Notes under the pieces: generated by a model | Seen by the model: only the letters and a program-made list of their open reading frames with translations | Databases searched by the model: none | What the model was told of the DNA's origin: nothing | Shown: piece by piece, positions 41,037 to 50,237 of the stretch | Layout of the letters: each line of letters opens with the position of its first letter | How positions within the stretch are numbered: the stretch's first letter is position 1 | Program-made: the position numbers and the translations under genes | Assembly: GCF_003443895.1 (NCBI RefSeq) | Contig: NZ_QQOA01000040.1 | Coordinates: 1 to 64,000 of the forward strand | Length of the DNA: 64,000 bases | DNA from: Paraburkholderia phosphatilytica | Lineage (GTDB): Bacteria; Pseudomonadota; Gammaproteobacteria; Burkholderiales; Burkholderiaceae | Direction of reading: 5' to 3'

Positions 41037-43271
41037 TTACCGGGTCGAATCGTGTGTGCCGTCAGGGTTCGGTGCGCCGGCGGGGCCGGTCGCGTCGGTT
41101 GCCCCATTGGTCACCGCGCTGGTCCCATCGGCTGGATGGACGCCCAGAGTTGCCGCGACCGTGTCGCGCGTCCGGGCGAATTCCCTTTCGAAGTCGAGCG
41201 TTCTGCGTGCCGTCGACATCGCCATCACGACGTTCGTGCCGTGACCGTCATCCTTGAGCCAGAACCACAGGCGCCGTTCGCGCACGTAGAACATCGAGAA
41301 GATGCCGAGCACGAGGAGCAGGCTGCCAAGATACACGACTTTCTTTCCAGGTGCGCGCGTCAACTGAAATACCGAAGCCTGGACCTGCGTGAATGAATCC
41401 AGTGACAGGTAGACCGGCGAACCATACAGAAAACTGTCGGAAAGCGCGTTGATCGCGCTCTGCACGAAGCGCGTGGCAGTCGCATCGGGCTTCAGGTCGG
41501 CCTCGCCCGCGTGTTCGCGGGAGATCTGCCACAGGTCCCACGTGGCGCCCTCCAGCATGCGCAGCAGCAGCCCGGCGGCCTTCTCCTGCTGATCCTTCGG
41601 CACCGAACGGTCGATGAACGTCGCCACGGCCTGGAAGCCGCCGAGTTTCTGCCCGTTCGCCTCGGCGGACACCTGCGGATCCTCGCCCGCAAACAGGGTC
41701 AGCACCCGCAGCGCGCTATCCTGCAGATGCTGCTGCAGATCGTGGTTCGAGTCGGGAACGGAGCGGTCGGCGAAGCGACGTGCGGCTTCCGCGCGCATCG
41801 TCGGGTTCTCGAGCGCCGCGCGCAGGTTCATCCAGTCCTTCACGGTGCCGCCGGTGTCCGCAGGGATGCGCAGGTAGCGGAAAGGATCGTCCGGATTCGC
41901 GCGCATGCCGGCGAGGAATACGCGCTCGCCATTCACGTCGACCGGCAGCATGTAGTTGTTGTACTCGCGCGCCTGGCCGGCACGGTCGCGTACCTTGTAC
42001 TGCACCGACGGCCCGACGTTGTGCAGATCGAGCGGCTTCGCGCTCTTCGCGCCCGACCCGAGCCGCTCGTCGAACTCTTCCTTGAGCGTCTGGTGCGCAA
42101 CGCCGCGCGCGTCGATCTGGCCATTGCCGTTCTGGATGTTTTCGACATTGATCGCGCGGAAATCCGCGAACTCGATGGTCTGGCCGTCCGCGCCGGGCAC
42201 CGTGGACGGCAACGCCGCCGAGTTGCCGATCGTGCCATCAAAGGGTGTCGTCGTCGTGGTGGCGCCGGTCATCGGCCACGCGGTCATGCGCATCTGCGAG
42301 CCGCCGTCCTGGAAGCTCGACTGGTAGATCGACACGCCGTCGTATTCGAACGGCTTGTTCACCTCGACCCGCGCCGGCACGCGCTCGCCCGTCTTGTGAT
42401 CGATCACGACGATGTCGCTCGCGAAGAGCTTCGGCATGCCGGTCGAGTAGTAGTCGACGATGAACTTGTTGAGCTGGATCGAAAACGGCAGGTCCTGGAT
42501 CAGCGAGCCGTTCGGCTGGTTCAGGATTGCCGTGGACACATGCTGCCCTTCGGGCACCCACGCGTAGCCGCGAAAGGTCGGATTCGACGACGACAGCCGA
42601 TGCTCCGGCGGAATCTCGTTGATGACCGTGTTCGTGCTGATCGGCGACTTGTTGAAGAGCCACATCTGCAGGCGGACCGGCAGGTTGCTGTCGAGCAGCC
42701 CGCCGATGCAGATCACGACGATCGCGAGGTGCGCGAAGATGTAGCCGAGCTTCGTCAGCGCGCCGCGCTTGGCGGAGATCAGCGTCGCGCCGCTGTCGGT
42801 CTCGCGCACGATCAGGCGATAGCCGAGCTTGCCGGTGAGCTTCGACAGCGTGGTCGCGGTCTGTGCGCGCCCTATGCCGACGTGGAACTCACCCTTGTGG
42901 TGGAACGCGCGCAGGCTGCCTTCGCGGACCTTGTCTTTCCAGCTGCGCATGTCGGCGATCATCTTCGGCGCGTTGCGGATCACGCACAGCGACACCGACA
43001 CCATCAGAAAGCCGAGGATCAGCATGAACCACCACGCGCTGTACACCGTGTAGAGACTCAGCGAGCGGAAGATGTCGGCCCAGAACGGGCCGAACTGGTT
43101 GACGTAGTTCGGGTACGGGTCGTCCTGCGTGAGCACGGTGCCGATGATGCTCGCGATGGCGAGGATCACGAGCAGCGCGATCGCGAAGCGCATCGAACTC
43201 AGCAGCTCGATGGAGGAACGCACGGCCCGCTGCCGCGACTTCACTTGCAAACCCGACGTGGTGACGCTCAT
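41037..43271 (-). CDS. resB: Cytochrome c biogenesis protein ResB/Ccs1
   Basis: Partner of ResC that binds the apocytochrome. The 744-residue protein opens with two helices around SSMRFAIALLVILAIASIIG and YTVYSAWWFMLILGFLMVSV. A third follows (LGYIFAHLAIVVICIGGLLD), then a large periplasmic domain with PFSIQLNKFIVDYY and FEYDGVSIYQSSFQDGG, and a last helix VVYLGSLLLVLGIFSMFYVR. These match the Ccs1 family. It lies between cytochrome c4 and resC, as expected for a cytochrome c assembly unit. Confidence 0.94.
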   Translation of the reverse strand: MSVTTSGLQVKSRQRAVRSSIELLSSMRFAIALLVILAIASIIGTVLTQDDPYPNYVNQFGPFWADIFRSLSLYTVYSAWWFMLILGFLMVSVSLCVIRNAPKMIADMRSWKDKVREGSLRAFHHKGEFHVGIGRAQTATTLSKLTGKLGYRLIVRETDSGATLISAKRGALTKLGYIFAHLAIVVICIGGLLDSNLPVRLQMWLFNKSPISTNTVINEIPPEHRLSSSNPTFRGYAWVPEGQHVSTAILNQPNGSLIQDLPFSIQLNKFIVDYYSTGMPKLFASDIVVIDHKTGERVPARVEVNKPFEYDGVSIYQSSFQDGGSQMRMTAWPMTGATTTTTPFDGTIGNSAALPSTVPGADGQTIEFADFRAINVENIQNGNGQIDARGVAHQTLKEEFDERLGSGAKSAKPLDLHNVGPSVQYKVRDRAGQAREYNNYMLPVDVNGERVFLAGMRANPDDPFRYLRIPADTGGTVKDWMNLRAALENPTMRAEAARRFADRSVPDSNHDLQQHLQDSALRVLTLFAGEDPQVSAEANGQKLGGFQAVATFIDRSVPKDQQEKAAGLLLRMLEGATWDLWQISREHAGEADLKPDATATRFVQSAINALSDSFLYGSPVYLSLDSFTQVQASVFQLTRAPGKKVVYLGSLLLVLGIFSMFYVRERRLWFWLKDDGHGTNVVMAMSTARRTLDFEREFARTRDTVAATLGVHPADGTSAVTNGATDATGPAGAPNPDGTHDSTR

Positions 43272-43291
43272 TCAAACTCCAGCTCAACAGC

Positions 43292-43340
43292 AAAAAAGGG
43301 TGAAGGGCGATCGTCCGTCGACGACGCCCCCACCCTTTTC
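43292..43340 (-). terminator. Terminator between cytochrome c4 and resB
   Basis: On the minus strand AAAAGGGTG...GGGCG pairs imperfectly with CGCCC...CACCCTTTT and is followed by further T (43297-43292). It lies about 45 bases after the cytochrome c4 stop and 20 bases before the resB ATG, so resB probably needs its own promoter or read-through. Confidence 0.7.
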
Positions 43341-43384
43341 TTGTTTTCTCGCCGGCTTCGGTAACCGGCTGTCATACGCGGCCG

Positions 43385-44044
43385 CTAGTGCAGACCCGCG
43401 ACGTAATCGGCGACAGCCTTCATCTCGCTGTCGGTCAGCTTCGATGCGATGGCGTGCATCGCATCGTTGTTGTTGCGCGCGCCGGGCCCCTGCTGGAACG
43501 CCGTCAACTGCGCAACGACGTAATCGGACCACTGGCCCGACAGACGCGGATACTGCGACGGAATGCCCTGCCCCGTCGGGCCATGGCAAGCTGCGCACGC
43601 CGGCACGCCCTTGTCGGCGATGCCACCGCGGTAAATCTGTTGACCGAGCGGCACGGTCGCCTTGTTGTGCGCGAAACCAGGTTTCGGCGCCTGCGCAGCG
43701 AAATAGGCTGCGACGTTGACCATGTCCTGATCGGACAGCGCGCCTGCGATGCCGGCCATGATCGGATTGTTGCGCGCGGGCGGTTTACCGCCGGGCTGCG
43801 GCTTGAAATCCTTCAGCTCTTTGACGAGGTACTCGGGATGTTGACCTGCGAGCTTCGGGTATGCACCACCGGTACTGTTGCCATCTGCCCCGTGACACGA
43901 CGCGCATACCTGCGTTGCAATTGCCTGCCCCCGGTTGACGTCCGGCTTGGCCGGATCTGCTGCTGATGCCTGCGCTGCCACTACTGAAAGACCTGCCGCT
44001 ACCGCTATTTCAAGGACCATCAAGGACTTGCACAGTCGATTCAT
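43385..44044 (-). CDS. Diheme cytochrome c4
   Basis: Periplasmic electron carrier to terminal oxidases. The 219-residue precursor has a signal peptide (to about residue 29, ASA) and two CXXCH heme sites: C47-A-S-C50-H51 and C150-A-A-C153-H154. Axial methionines are expected in NNPIMAGIAGALSD and NNDAMHAIASKLTD. The two halves are homologous, as in all c4 proteins. ATG 44044 is used, with AGGGTG a few bases upstream; GTG 44050 is possible. It is divergent from engB. Confidence 0.94.
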   Translation of the reverse strand: MNRLCKSLMVLEIAVAAGLSVVAAQASAADPAKPDVNRGQAIATQVCASCHGADGNSTGGAYPKLAGQHPEYLVKELKDFKPQPGGKPPARNNPIMAGIAGALSDQDMVNVAAYFAAQAPKPGFAHNKATVPLGQQIYRGGIADKGVPACAACHGPTGQGIPSQYPRLSGQWSDYVVAQLTAFQQGPGARNNNDAMHAIASKLTDSEMKAVADYVAGLH

Positions 44045-44133
44045 TCGCACACCCTGTTTCGTCTTGTGGGAATAGGTTCTGCAAAAACGACGGCGACCGA
44101 TCTGCCACGGAGTACGCGCGCTGGCTCCACTGG

Positions 44134-44161
44134 TTTTCAGTAAACCATCGTATTGTACAAT
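44134..44161 (+). promoter_or_regulatory. Candidate promoter for engB at a TTGTACAA palindrome
   Basis: TTTTCA (44134-44139) and TACAAT (44156-44161) are 16 bases apart. The -10 box is part of the palindrome ATTGTACAAT (44152-44161), so the same bases read TACAAT on the minus strand and could also serve cytochrome c4. This is an inference from consensus only. Confidence 0.4.
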
Positions 44162-44293
44162 AACGCGCTAATCGCGATGACGCCAGTCGGGCAAGCCCAG
44201 CCGGCCTCGGTTCTCCGGGGTCGACTATCCGCACGCAGCGGCGCGTAGCCTCCTCGAGTTTCCCCGCCTTTTCCCCTTTCTCTTCGCCCCGCC

Positions 44294-44968
44294 ATGGCTT
44301 TCCTGCTCCACCAAGCGCGCTTCTTCACGACGGTCAATCATCTGCGCGATCTGCCGCCGTCCGCCCAGCCTGAGGTCGCTTTCGCGGGGCGCTCGAACGC
44401 CGGGAAGTCGACCGCGATCAACGTGCTGTGCAACCAGAAGCGGCTCGCGTTCGCGTCCAAGACGCCGGGGCGCACGCAGCACATCAACTACTTTTCGGTC
44501 GGCCCCGCGGACGAGCCCGTCGCGCACGTCGTCGACCTGCCGGGCTATGGTTACGCGGAAGTGCCGGAGGCGTCGAAGGCGCACTGGGAGGCGCTGCTGT
44601 CCACGTATCTGCAGGCGCGTGCGCAACTGTGCGGACTGATTCTGATGATGGATTCGCGCCGTCCGCTGACCGAGCTCGACTGCCGGATGATCGACTGGTT
44701 CGCGCCGACGGGTAAGCCGATCCATGCGCTCCTGACCAAATGCGACAAATTGACGCGCCAGGAAAGCACCAACGCGTTGCGCGAGACCAAAAAGGCCTTC
44801 AAGGAATACCGTGAGCGCGGCTATCGCGGCGAACTCACCGCTCAGCTCTTCTCTGCGCTCAAGCGCACCGGGCTCGAAGAAGCGCACGAGCTGATCGAAA
44901 GCTGGGTAATGCCGGCTGATGCGGCCCCGGCGGATGCGTCAGAGCCCTCCGCTTCGCCCGAAAACTGA
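44294..44968 (+). CDS. engB: Ribosome-biogenesis GTPase EngB/YihA
   Basis: Small essential GTPase needed for large-subunit assembly. The 224-residue protein has G1 GRSNAGKS (32-39), a G2 threonine in TPGRTQ, G3 DLPGYGYAEVP, G4 TKCD and G5 near LFSAL. The C-terminus has a short Ala/Asp/Pro tail. ATG 44294 is the family start. It follows the divergent cytochrome c4 region. Full length and intact. Confidence 0.96.
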   Translation: MAFLLHQARFFTTVNHLRDLPPSAQPEVAFAGRSNAGKSTAINVLCNQKRLAFASKTPGRTQHINYFSVGPADEPVAHVVDLPGYGYAEVPEASKAHWEALLSTYLQARAQLCGLILMMDSRRPLTELDCRMIDWFAPTGKPIHALLTKCDKLTRQESTNALRETKKAFKEYRERGYRGELTAQLFSALKRTGLEEAHELIESWVMPADAAPADASEPSASPEN

Positions 44969-45007
44969 TCGCCTGTTCGGCGCGAGCTGCACGTTTCGTC
45001 GGCACAT

Positions 45008-45037
45008 AAAAAAACCCGCCGGTTTTGGGCGGCGGGT
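45008..45037 (-). terminator. Minus-strand terminator between engB and hemB
   Basis: ACCCGCCG (45014-45021) pairs with CGGCGGGT (45030-45037). The T-run (seven bases, 45014-45008) follows the stem only when read on the minus strand; on the plus strand the stem is followed by CAAACAG. It would therefore stop antisense RNA coming from hemB, not engB transcripts. Confidence 0.7.
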
Positions 45038-45195
45038 CAAACAGCCTAATCGAATAACGACAGGCACCCGCTCAGGGAGGAGAAGCGGGGAGCTCAGCGC
45101 GGACGCCTCGCTCGATCGGTATCATATACCATTGTCTCGAAAAGTTTCTGAAGGGCGGAGACAAGCGCCATTTGTCAATCCCCACGGTGTTCACC

Positions 45196-46194
45196 ATGAG
45201 CTTCTACCCGCACTACCGTCCGCGCCGCATGCGCCGCGACGACTTCTCCCGCCGGCTGATGCGCGAGAACCTCCTCACCACCAATGACCTGATCTATCCG
45301 GTCTTCGTCGTCGAAGGCAGCAACGTACGGCAGGCCGTGCCGTCGATGCCGGGCGTCGAGCGTGTGTCGGTCGATCTGCTGCTCGGCGTCGCCGAACAGT
45401 GCACGCAGCTCGGCGTGCCCGTGCTGTCGCTGTTTCCGGCGATCGAGCCGTCGCTGAAAACGCCCGATGGCATCGAGGCGACCAACGAGGCCGGTCTGAT
45501 CCCGCGCGCGGTGCGCGAGCTGAAGAAGCACTTTCCGGAGCTGGGCGTGCTGACCGACGTCGCGCTCGACCCGTACACGAGCCACGGCCAGGACGGCATG
45601 CTCGATGAAAACGGTTATGTGATGAACGACGAAACCGTCGAGATCCTGCTCGGTCAGGCCCGCGTGCAGGCGGAAGCGGGCGTCGATATCGTCGCGCCGT
45701 CGGACATGATGGACGGCCGCATCGGCGCGATCCGCGAGATGCTCGAGAGCGAGAACCACATCCACACGCGGATCATGGCGTACGCGGCGAAGTACGCATC
45801 GGCGTTCTACGGCCCGTTCCGCGATGCGGTCGGCTCGGCGTCGAACCTCGGCAAGAGCAACAAGATGACCTACCAGATGGACCCGTCGAACAGCGACGAG
45901 GCGCTGCGCGAGGTACGCGCGGACATCGACGAAGGCGCGGACATGGTGATGGTCAAGCCGGGCATGCCGTATCTCGACATCGTGCGCCGCGTGAAGGATG
46001 AGTTCCGTTTCCCGACCTATGTCTACCAGGTGAGCGGCGAATACGCGATGCTGAAGGCCGCCGCGCAGAACGGCTGGCTCGATCACGACAAGGTGATGAT
46101 GGAGTCGCTGCTCGCGTTCAAGCGTGCGGGCGCCGATGGCGTACTGACGTATTTCGCGCTGGATGCCGCGCGGCTTCTGCGCGCGCAGAAGTAG
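45196..46194 (+). CDS. hemB: Delta-aminolevulinic acid dehydratase
   Basis: Porphobilinogen synthase; condenses two 5-aminolevulinates in heme synthesis. The 332-residue protein has both active-site lysine regions (MVKPGMPYLD and AYAAKYASAFYGPFRDAV). The metal loop reads DVALDPYTSHGQDG, with Ala/Asp where zinc enzymes have cysteines, so it is of the magnesium-dependent type. ATG 45196 is chosen over TTG 45172 on family length. It converges with dsbD. Confidence 0.96.
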   Translation: MSFYPHYRPRRMRRDDFSRRLMRENLLTTNDLIYPVFVVEGSNVRQAVPSMPGVERVSVDLLLGVAEQCTQLGVPVLSLFPAIEPSLKTPDGIEATNEAGLIPRAVRELKKHFPELGVLTDVALDPYTSHGQDGMLDENGYVMNDETVEILLGQARVQAEAGVDIVAPSDMMDGRIGAIREMLESENHIHTRIMAYAAKYASAFYGPFRDAVGSASNLGKSNKMTYQMDPSNSDEALREVRADIDEGADMVMVKPGMPYLDIVRRVKDEFRFPTYVYQVSGEYAMLKAAAQNGWLDHDKVMMESLLAFKRAGADGVLTYFALDAARLLRAQK

Positions 46195-46250
46195 GCTCTG
46201 ATCCGGGCGGCGGTGTTTGCGTTTGCGGACTGTTGGCGCGGTCAGTCGGA

Positions 46251-48191
46251 TTACGACGACTTCGCCGCCACCGCCCGATCGAGTGAATGCAGGAACGTGT
46301 CGGCCGATTCGTAGCCGACCACGCGCAGCACTTCCTTGCCGCTCTGATCGAAGAAGATGATGCCGGGCGGTCCGAACAGATCGAAGCGCTTGAGCAACGC
46401 CTGGTCGTCGGAGTTGTTGGCGGTCACGTCCGCGCGCAGCAGATTCAGCTGCTGCAGCCGCGCATGGACGCGCGGATCCGTGAAGGTGAGCTTCTCCATT
46501 TCCTTGCAGCTCACGCACCAGTCCGCATAGAAATCGAGCATCGCGGGCTGCGCTGCGGTTTTCACCGCCTCGTCCAGTTGGGCTGAAGAGCGCACCGGGG
46601 CGAACGTCAGGTCGACGTTTGCCTGGTCGTGGCCTTGCTCCGTTTGTCCCGAGAACGCCGATGCCTGCGGTGCCCCGCCGTTCGCTGTGCTGACTTCGCC
46701 GCGGGATGCCAGCACCCGCAGCGGGTGCAGCGGATCGGTCGAGCCTGCGGCAAGACCCACAATTAACGTTGCCGCCCACAGCGCGAACACCACGCCGACG
46801 TTGCGGCCCAGGCGCTGCCAGATGGACACAGCGCCCGCACGCGCCGAAAACAGCCCGAGTTCTGCGGCCGCGATCAGCAGCCAGATTGCCGCGAGCAGCA
46901 TCTGCGCGTCGCCGCCGAGAACCGGCCATACGATCCACAACGCAGCGGCCAGCAGCACGACGCCGAAGAACACCTTCACGCTGTCCATCCACGCGCCGGC
47001 GCGCGGCAGCAGCGTGCCCGCACCGATGCCGATCACGAGCAGCGGCACGCCAAGCCCAACACCCATCGAAAACAGCGCAGCCCCGCCGAGCAGTGCGTTG
47101 CCGGTGTGCGCGATGAACGCGAGGACGGCAAACAGCGGTGCCGTCATGCACGCGCCGACCACCAGCGACGACAGCGCGCCCATCAGCGCGACGGCAGCGA
47201 ACTTTCCGCCTGGACGGTTGCTCGACGCGCGCGACATGCGATCCTGCCACGCCTGCGGCAACGCGAGATCGCGACCGGCGATCAAGGTCAGCGCGAGCGC
47301 CGTCAGCAGCACGGCAAATACACCGAGCACCCACGGATTCTGCAGCCACGCGCCGAGACTCTGGCCGATCAGCGCGGCCGCGATCCCGAGCACCGTGTAC
47401 ACGAGCGCCATTCCCAGCACATACGAAACCGACAGACCGAACCCACGCGCCCGCGTGACGCGCGCGCCTTCGCCGATGATGATGGCGGACAGGATCGGGA
47501 TCATCGGATACGAGCATGGCAACAGGCTCAGCACCATGCCGGCGACGAAGTACAGACCGACGATCGCGAAAAAACCGCCGCCTTGCAGCAGCGACTGGGC
47601 GTAGTCGGCGTTGGTGGCGCGCTCGTACCAGGGCAGGTTTTCGAACGACGTCGATTGCGACGCCCCGGCCGCGCCTGCGTTTGTATTGCCCGCGGGCGAA
47701 GCGCCAGCCGGCTGCAGCGCCGCGCCGCTGACGTGGTAGACACGCTCCATCGGCGGATAGCAGATGCCCGCGTCCGCGCACCCCTGCGACGTCACAGCGA
47801 TGTCGAACGGGCCGGACGCCTTCTGAACGGGAATACGGATCGTCAGATCATTGCGGAAGGTCTCGACGTTCTTCTGGAACGTCTGATCGAACTTGATGTG
47901 CCCCGGCGGAAATTGAGGTGTGCCGAGCGTTGCCGTTCCATTGCGCGTCGCGAAGGCGAAGCGCTCGCGGTACATGTAGTAACCGTCCGCGACCTTGTAG
48001 TGAATGTCGATCTCGCCGGGCTGTTCGGTCGCGCTGAATTTGAACGCGACGGCAGGATCCAGAAAGTCGTCATCGGCGTGTGCCGGCTGGACCGTGAAAA
48101 TGACCGTGCTGAACGCGACCAGCAGGCCCAACATGAGCGTCAAGGTGGCGCGCAGCAGGTGCGGCGCGCGCCATTCGGAGCGGTTATACAT
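46251..48191 (-). CDS. dsbD: Thiol:disulfide interchange protein DsbD
   Basis: Moves reducing power from cytoplasmic thioredoxin to the periplasm, for example for heme attachment and DsbC. The 646-residue protein has a signal peptide (ending QPAHA) and an N-terminal alpha domain with CADAGICYPP. Eight membrane helices follow, with the conserved LLPCSYPMIPIL and GACMTAPLFAVLA cysteines. The C-terminal thioredoxin domain carries ADWCVSCKEME. ATG 48191 is chosen for the signal peptide; it overlaps the cutA end by eight bases. Confidence 0.96.
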   Translation of the reverse strand: MYNRSEWRAPHLLRATLTLMLGLLVAFSTVIFTVQPAHADDDFLDPAVAFKFSATEQPGEIDIHYKVADGYYMYRERFAFATRNGTATLGTPQFPPGHIKFDQTFQKNVETFRNDLTIRIPVQKASGPFDIAVTSQGCADAGICYPPMERVYHVSGAALQPAGASPAGNTNAGAAGASQSTSFENLPWYERATNADYAQSLLQGGGFFAIVGLYFVAGMVLSLLPCSYPMIPILSAIIIGEGARVTRARGFGLSVSYVLGMALVYTVLGIAAALIGQSLGAWLQNPWVLGVFAVLLTALALTLIAGRDLALPQAWQDRMSRASSNRPGGKFAAVALMGALSSLVVGACMTAPLFAVLAFIAHTGNALLGGAALFSMGVGLGVPLLVIGIGAGTLLPRAGAWMDSVKVFFGVVLLAAALWIVWPVLGGDAQMLLAAIWLLIAAAELGLFSARAGAVSIWQRLGRNVGVVFALWAATLIVGLAAGSTDPLHPLRVLASRGEVSTANGGAPQASAFSGQTEQGHDQANVDLTFAPVRSSAQLDEAVKTAAQPAMLDFYADWCVSCKEMEKLTFTDPRVHARLQQLNLLRADVTANNSDDQALLKRFDLFGPPGIIFFDQSGKEVLRVVGYESADTFLHSLDRAVAAKSS

Positions 48192-48516
48192 GAACGGTAC
48201 GGTGTGTTTCAGCCGCGACCCACTGACCGTAGGCCTCGGATGCAGCGGTTTGCCACGAAAGCAGTTCGGGCACATCATAGGGGTGATGCGCGGCGATGAA
48301 GCTCTCAAGCTCGAGCGAGCGTGCCGTGCTCGTCTTGAAGAGCATCTGGACCTCGTTCGAGGTCTCGCGTTTGCCCTGCCAGTGATAAGTCGATCGAACG
48401 GTGCCGAGCTCCGTCACGCAAGCGGCCAGCCTGGCATCGAGCACCGCGGACGCGAGCTTCTGCGCCGTGTCCGCGTCGGGAACGGTCGTCAGGATGAGGG
48501 TCACGGAGCGGGTCAC
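48184..48516 (-). CDS. cutA: Divalent-cation tolerance protein CutA
   Basis: Trimeric PII-like protein associated with copper tolerance. The 110-residue protein has LILTTVPDADTAQKLASAVL, DARLAACVTE, YHWQGKRETSNEVQMLFKTS and HPYDVPELL, all family signatures. Its role in metal tolerance is debated in E. coli. It lies immediately before dsbD, with overlapping ends, an arrangement shared with E. coli. Confidence 0.95.
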   Translation of the reverse strand: MTRSVTLILTTVPDADTAQKLASAVLDARLAACVTELGTVRSTYHWQGKRETSNEVQMLFKTSTARSLELESFIAAHHPYDVPELLSWQTAASEAYGQWVAAETHRTVHV

Positions 48517-48673
48517 GGCGATAGCCCTGCTGGCCTGGGTTGTGCGTTGGTGGATCGATTGACGTTATCGTATCACCGGCACCGCAAGTGCCGCTCGAAG
48601 TGGGGCGTGAGTTCGGCTGCGCGCCAGTTGCCTGCGCATGCCCATTTGCTGACGATCTTCCGCCAGCCAGAAA

Positions 48674-48704
48674 CAAAAAAGCCAGGCGTCGAGGCCTGGC
48701 TTTT
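48674..48704 (-). terminator. Terminator of the ribosomal protein cluster
   Basis: GCCAGGC (48681-48687) and GCCTGGC (48694-48700) form a stem extended by A/T pairs, followed on the minus strand by TTTTTTGTTT. It lies about 20 bases after the rplQ stop and closes the tuf-rplQ block before cutA. Confidence 0.92.
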
Positions 48705-48722
48705 CCGTTCATCCGTTGAAGC

Positions 48723-49115
48723 TTATTCGGCTTCCTGGACGTTCTCTTCCGTGATTTCCGGACGATCGAGCAGTTCGACCAGTGCCATCGGCGCGTTGTC
48801 GCCGACGCGGAAACCGAACTTCAGGATGCGCAGGTAGCCGCCCGGACGGTTTGCGAAGCGCGGGCCGAGCACGTCGAACAGCTTCGTGACCGAGTCACGA
48901 TCGCGCAGACGGTTGAACGCCAGACGGCGGTTCGCAAGCGACGGCTTCTTGCCGAGCGTGATCAGCGGCTCGACGACTTTACGGAGTTCCTTCGCTTTCG
49001 GCAGCGTGGTCTTGATGGCTTCGTGCTCGATCAGCGAGTTGGACATGTTACGGAGCATAGCCAGACGGTGGCTGCTCGTGCGGTTCAGTTTCCGCAGACC
49101 ATGACGGTGACGCAT
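48723..49115 (-). CDS. rplQ: 50S ribosomal protein L17
   Basis: Large-subunit protein near the exit tunnel. 130 residues starting MRHRHGLRKLNRTSSHR, the invariant L17 N-terminus. The C-terminus (EITEENVQEAE) is acidic and slightly longer than in E. coli. It is the last gene of the alpha operon, separated from rpoA by 144 bases with a strong hairpin. Confidence 0.98.
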   Translation of the reverse strand: MRHRHGLRKLNRTSSHRLAMLRNMSNSLIEHEAIKTTLPKAKELRKVVEPLITLGKKPSLANRRLAFNRLRDRDSVTKLFDVLGPRFANRPGGYLRILKFGFRVGDNAPMALVELLDRPEITEENVQEAE

Positions 49116-49201
49116 TTCAGTTTCCTTGATTCAGAGTTTTGATCCAGCTCTTCTATCGCTCTCCGATGCTGCCGGAGGCACGGGCCGGTCGAGAAAAAGA
49201 C

Positions 49202-49234
49202 AAGACGCGGATTTTAAAGGAAAATCCGCGTCTT
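49202..49234 (-). terminator. Strong hairpin between rpoA and rplQ
   Basis: AAGACGCGGATTTT (49202-49215) and AAAATCCGCGTCTT (49221-49234) are perfectly complementary over 14 bases with a five-base loop. On the minus strand the stem is followed by GTCTTTTTCTC, so it can act as a partial terminator or attenuator that lowers rplQ relative to rpoA. Confidence 0.65.
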
Positions 49235-49259
49235 TGCCAGTTGCGGTACAGCGTACTGC

Positions 49260-50237
49260 TTACTTGTCGAGACCAGCCGGCGGCCAGTTTTCGAGCTTCA
49301 TGCCGAGCGTGAGACCTCGCGAAGCGAGCACTTCCTTGATCTCGTTCAACGACTTGCGACCAAGGTTCGGCGTCTTCAGCAGTTCGTTTTCCGTACGCTG
49401 GATCAGATCGCCGATGTAGTAGATGTTCTCGGCCTTCAGGCAGTTCGCCGAGCGAACCGTGAGTTCGAGATCATCGACCGGACGCAGCAGGATCGGATCG
49501 ATCTGCGGCGCGCGCGACGGTGCTTCAGCAGCGGCTTCCGTGCCTTCCAGCGCAGCGAACACCGACAGCTGATCGACCAGAATGCGAGCCGACTGGCGGA
49601 TCGCTTCTTCCGGCGAGATCACGCCGTTGGTTTCGATGTTCATCACGAGCTTGTCGAGGTCCGTACGCTGTTCGACACGCGCGCTTTCCACTGCATAGCT
49701 CACGCGGCGAACCGGCGAGAACGACGCGTCCAGCACGATGCGGCCGATGATCTTGGCCGACTCGTCGCCGAAACGACGCACGTTGCCCGGCACATAGCCG
49801 CGGCCCTTCTCGACCTTGATCTGAACGTCGAGCTTGCCGCCCTTCGAAAGGTGCGCAACCACGTGATCCGGGTTGATCACCTCGCAGTCGTGCGCGAGCT
49901 CGATATCGCCGGCCGTCACGACGCCTTCGCCTTCCTTGCGCAGCGTAACCGTCACTTCATCACGGTTATGCAGCTTGAACACCACGCCCTTCAGGTTCAA
50001 CAGCAGGTTGACCACGTCCTCTTGCACACCATCCAGCGTCGAGTACTCATGCACGACGCCTGCGATCGTCACTTCGGTCGGCGCGTAGCCCACCATCGAC
50101 GACAGCAGAACGCGCCGAAGCGCGTTACCCAAGGTGTGGCCATAACCGCGTTCAAACGGCTCCATGACCACTTTCGCGTGGCTCTCGCCAAGCGATTCCA
50201 CAGCGATGATCTTGGGTTTCAACAAACTGGTTTGCAT
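49260..50237 (-). CDS. rpoA: RNA polymerase alpha subunit
   Basis: Assembles RNA polymerase and contacts UP elements and activators. 325 residues: N-terminal domain with FERGYGHTLGNALRRVLLSSM, linker near 235-250, and C-terminal domain with DDLELTVRSANCLKAENIYY, RTENELLKTPNLGRKSLNEI including the DNA-contact residues. It lies between rpsD and rplQ as in the E. coli alpha operon. Confidence 0.99.
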   Translation of the reverse strand: MQTSLLKPKIIAVESLGESHAKVVMEPFERGYGHTLGNALRRVLLSSMVGYAPTEVTIAGVVHEYSTLDGVQEDVVNLLLNLKGVVFKLHNRDEVTVTLRKEGEGVVTAGDIELAHDCEVINPDHVVAHLSKGGKLDVQIKVEKGRGYVPGNVRRFGDESAKIIGRIVLDASFSPVRRVSYAVESARVEQRTDLDKLVMNIETNGVISPEEAIRQSARILVDQLSVFAALEGTEAAAEAPSRAPQIDPILLRPVDDLELTVRSANCLKAENIYYIGDLIQRTENELLKTPNLGRKSLNEIKEVLASRGLTLGMKLENWPPAGLDK

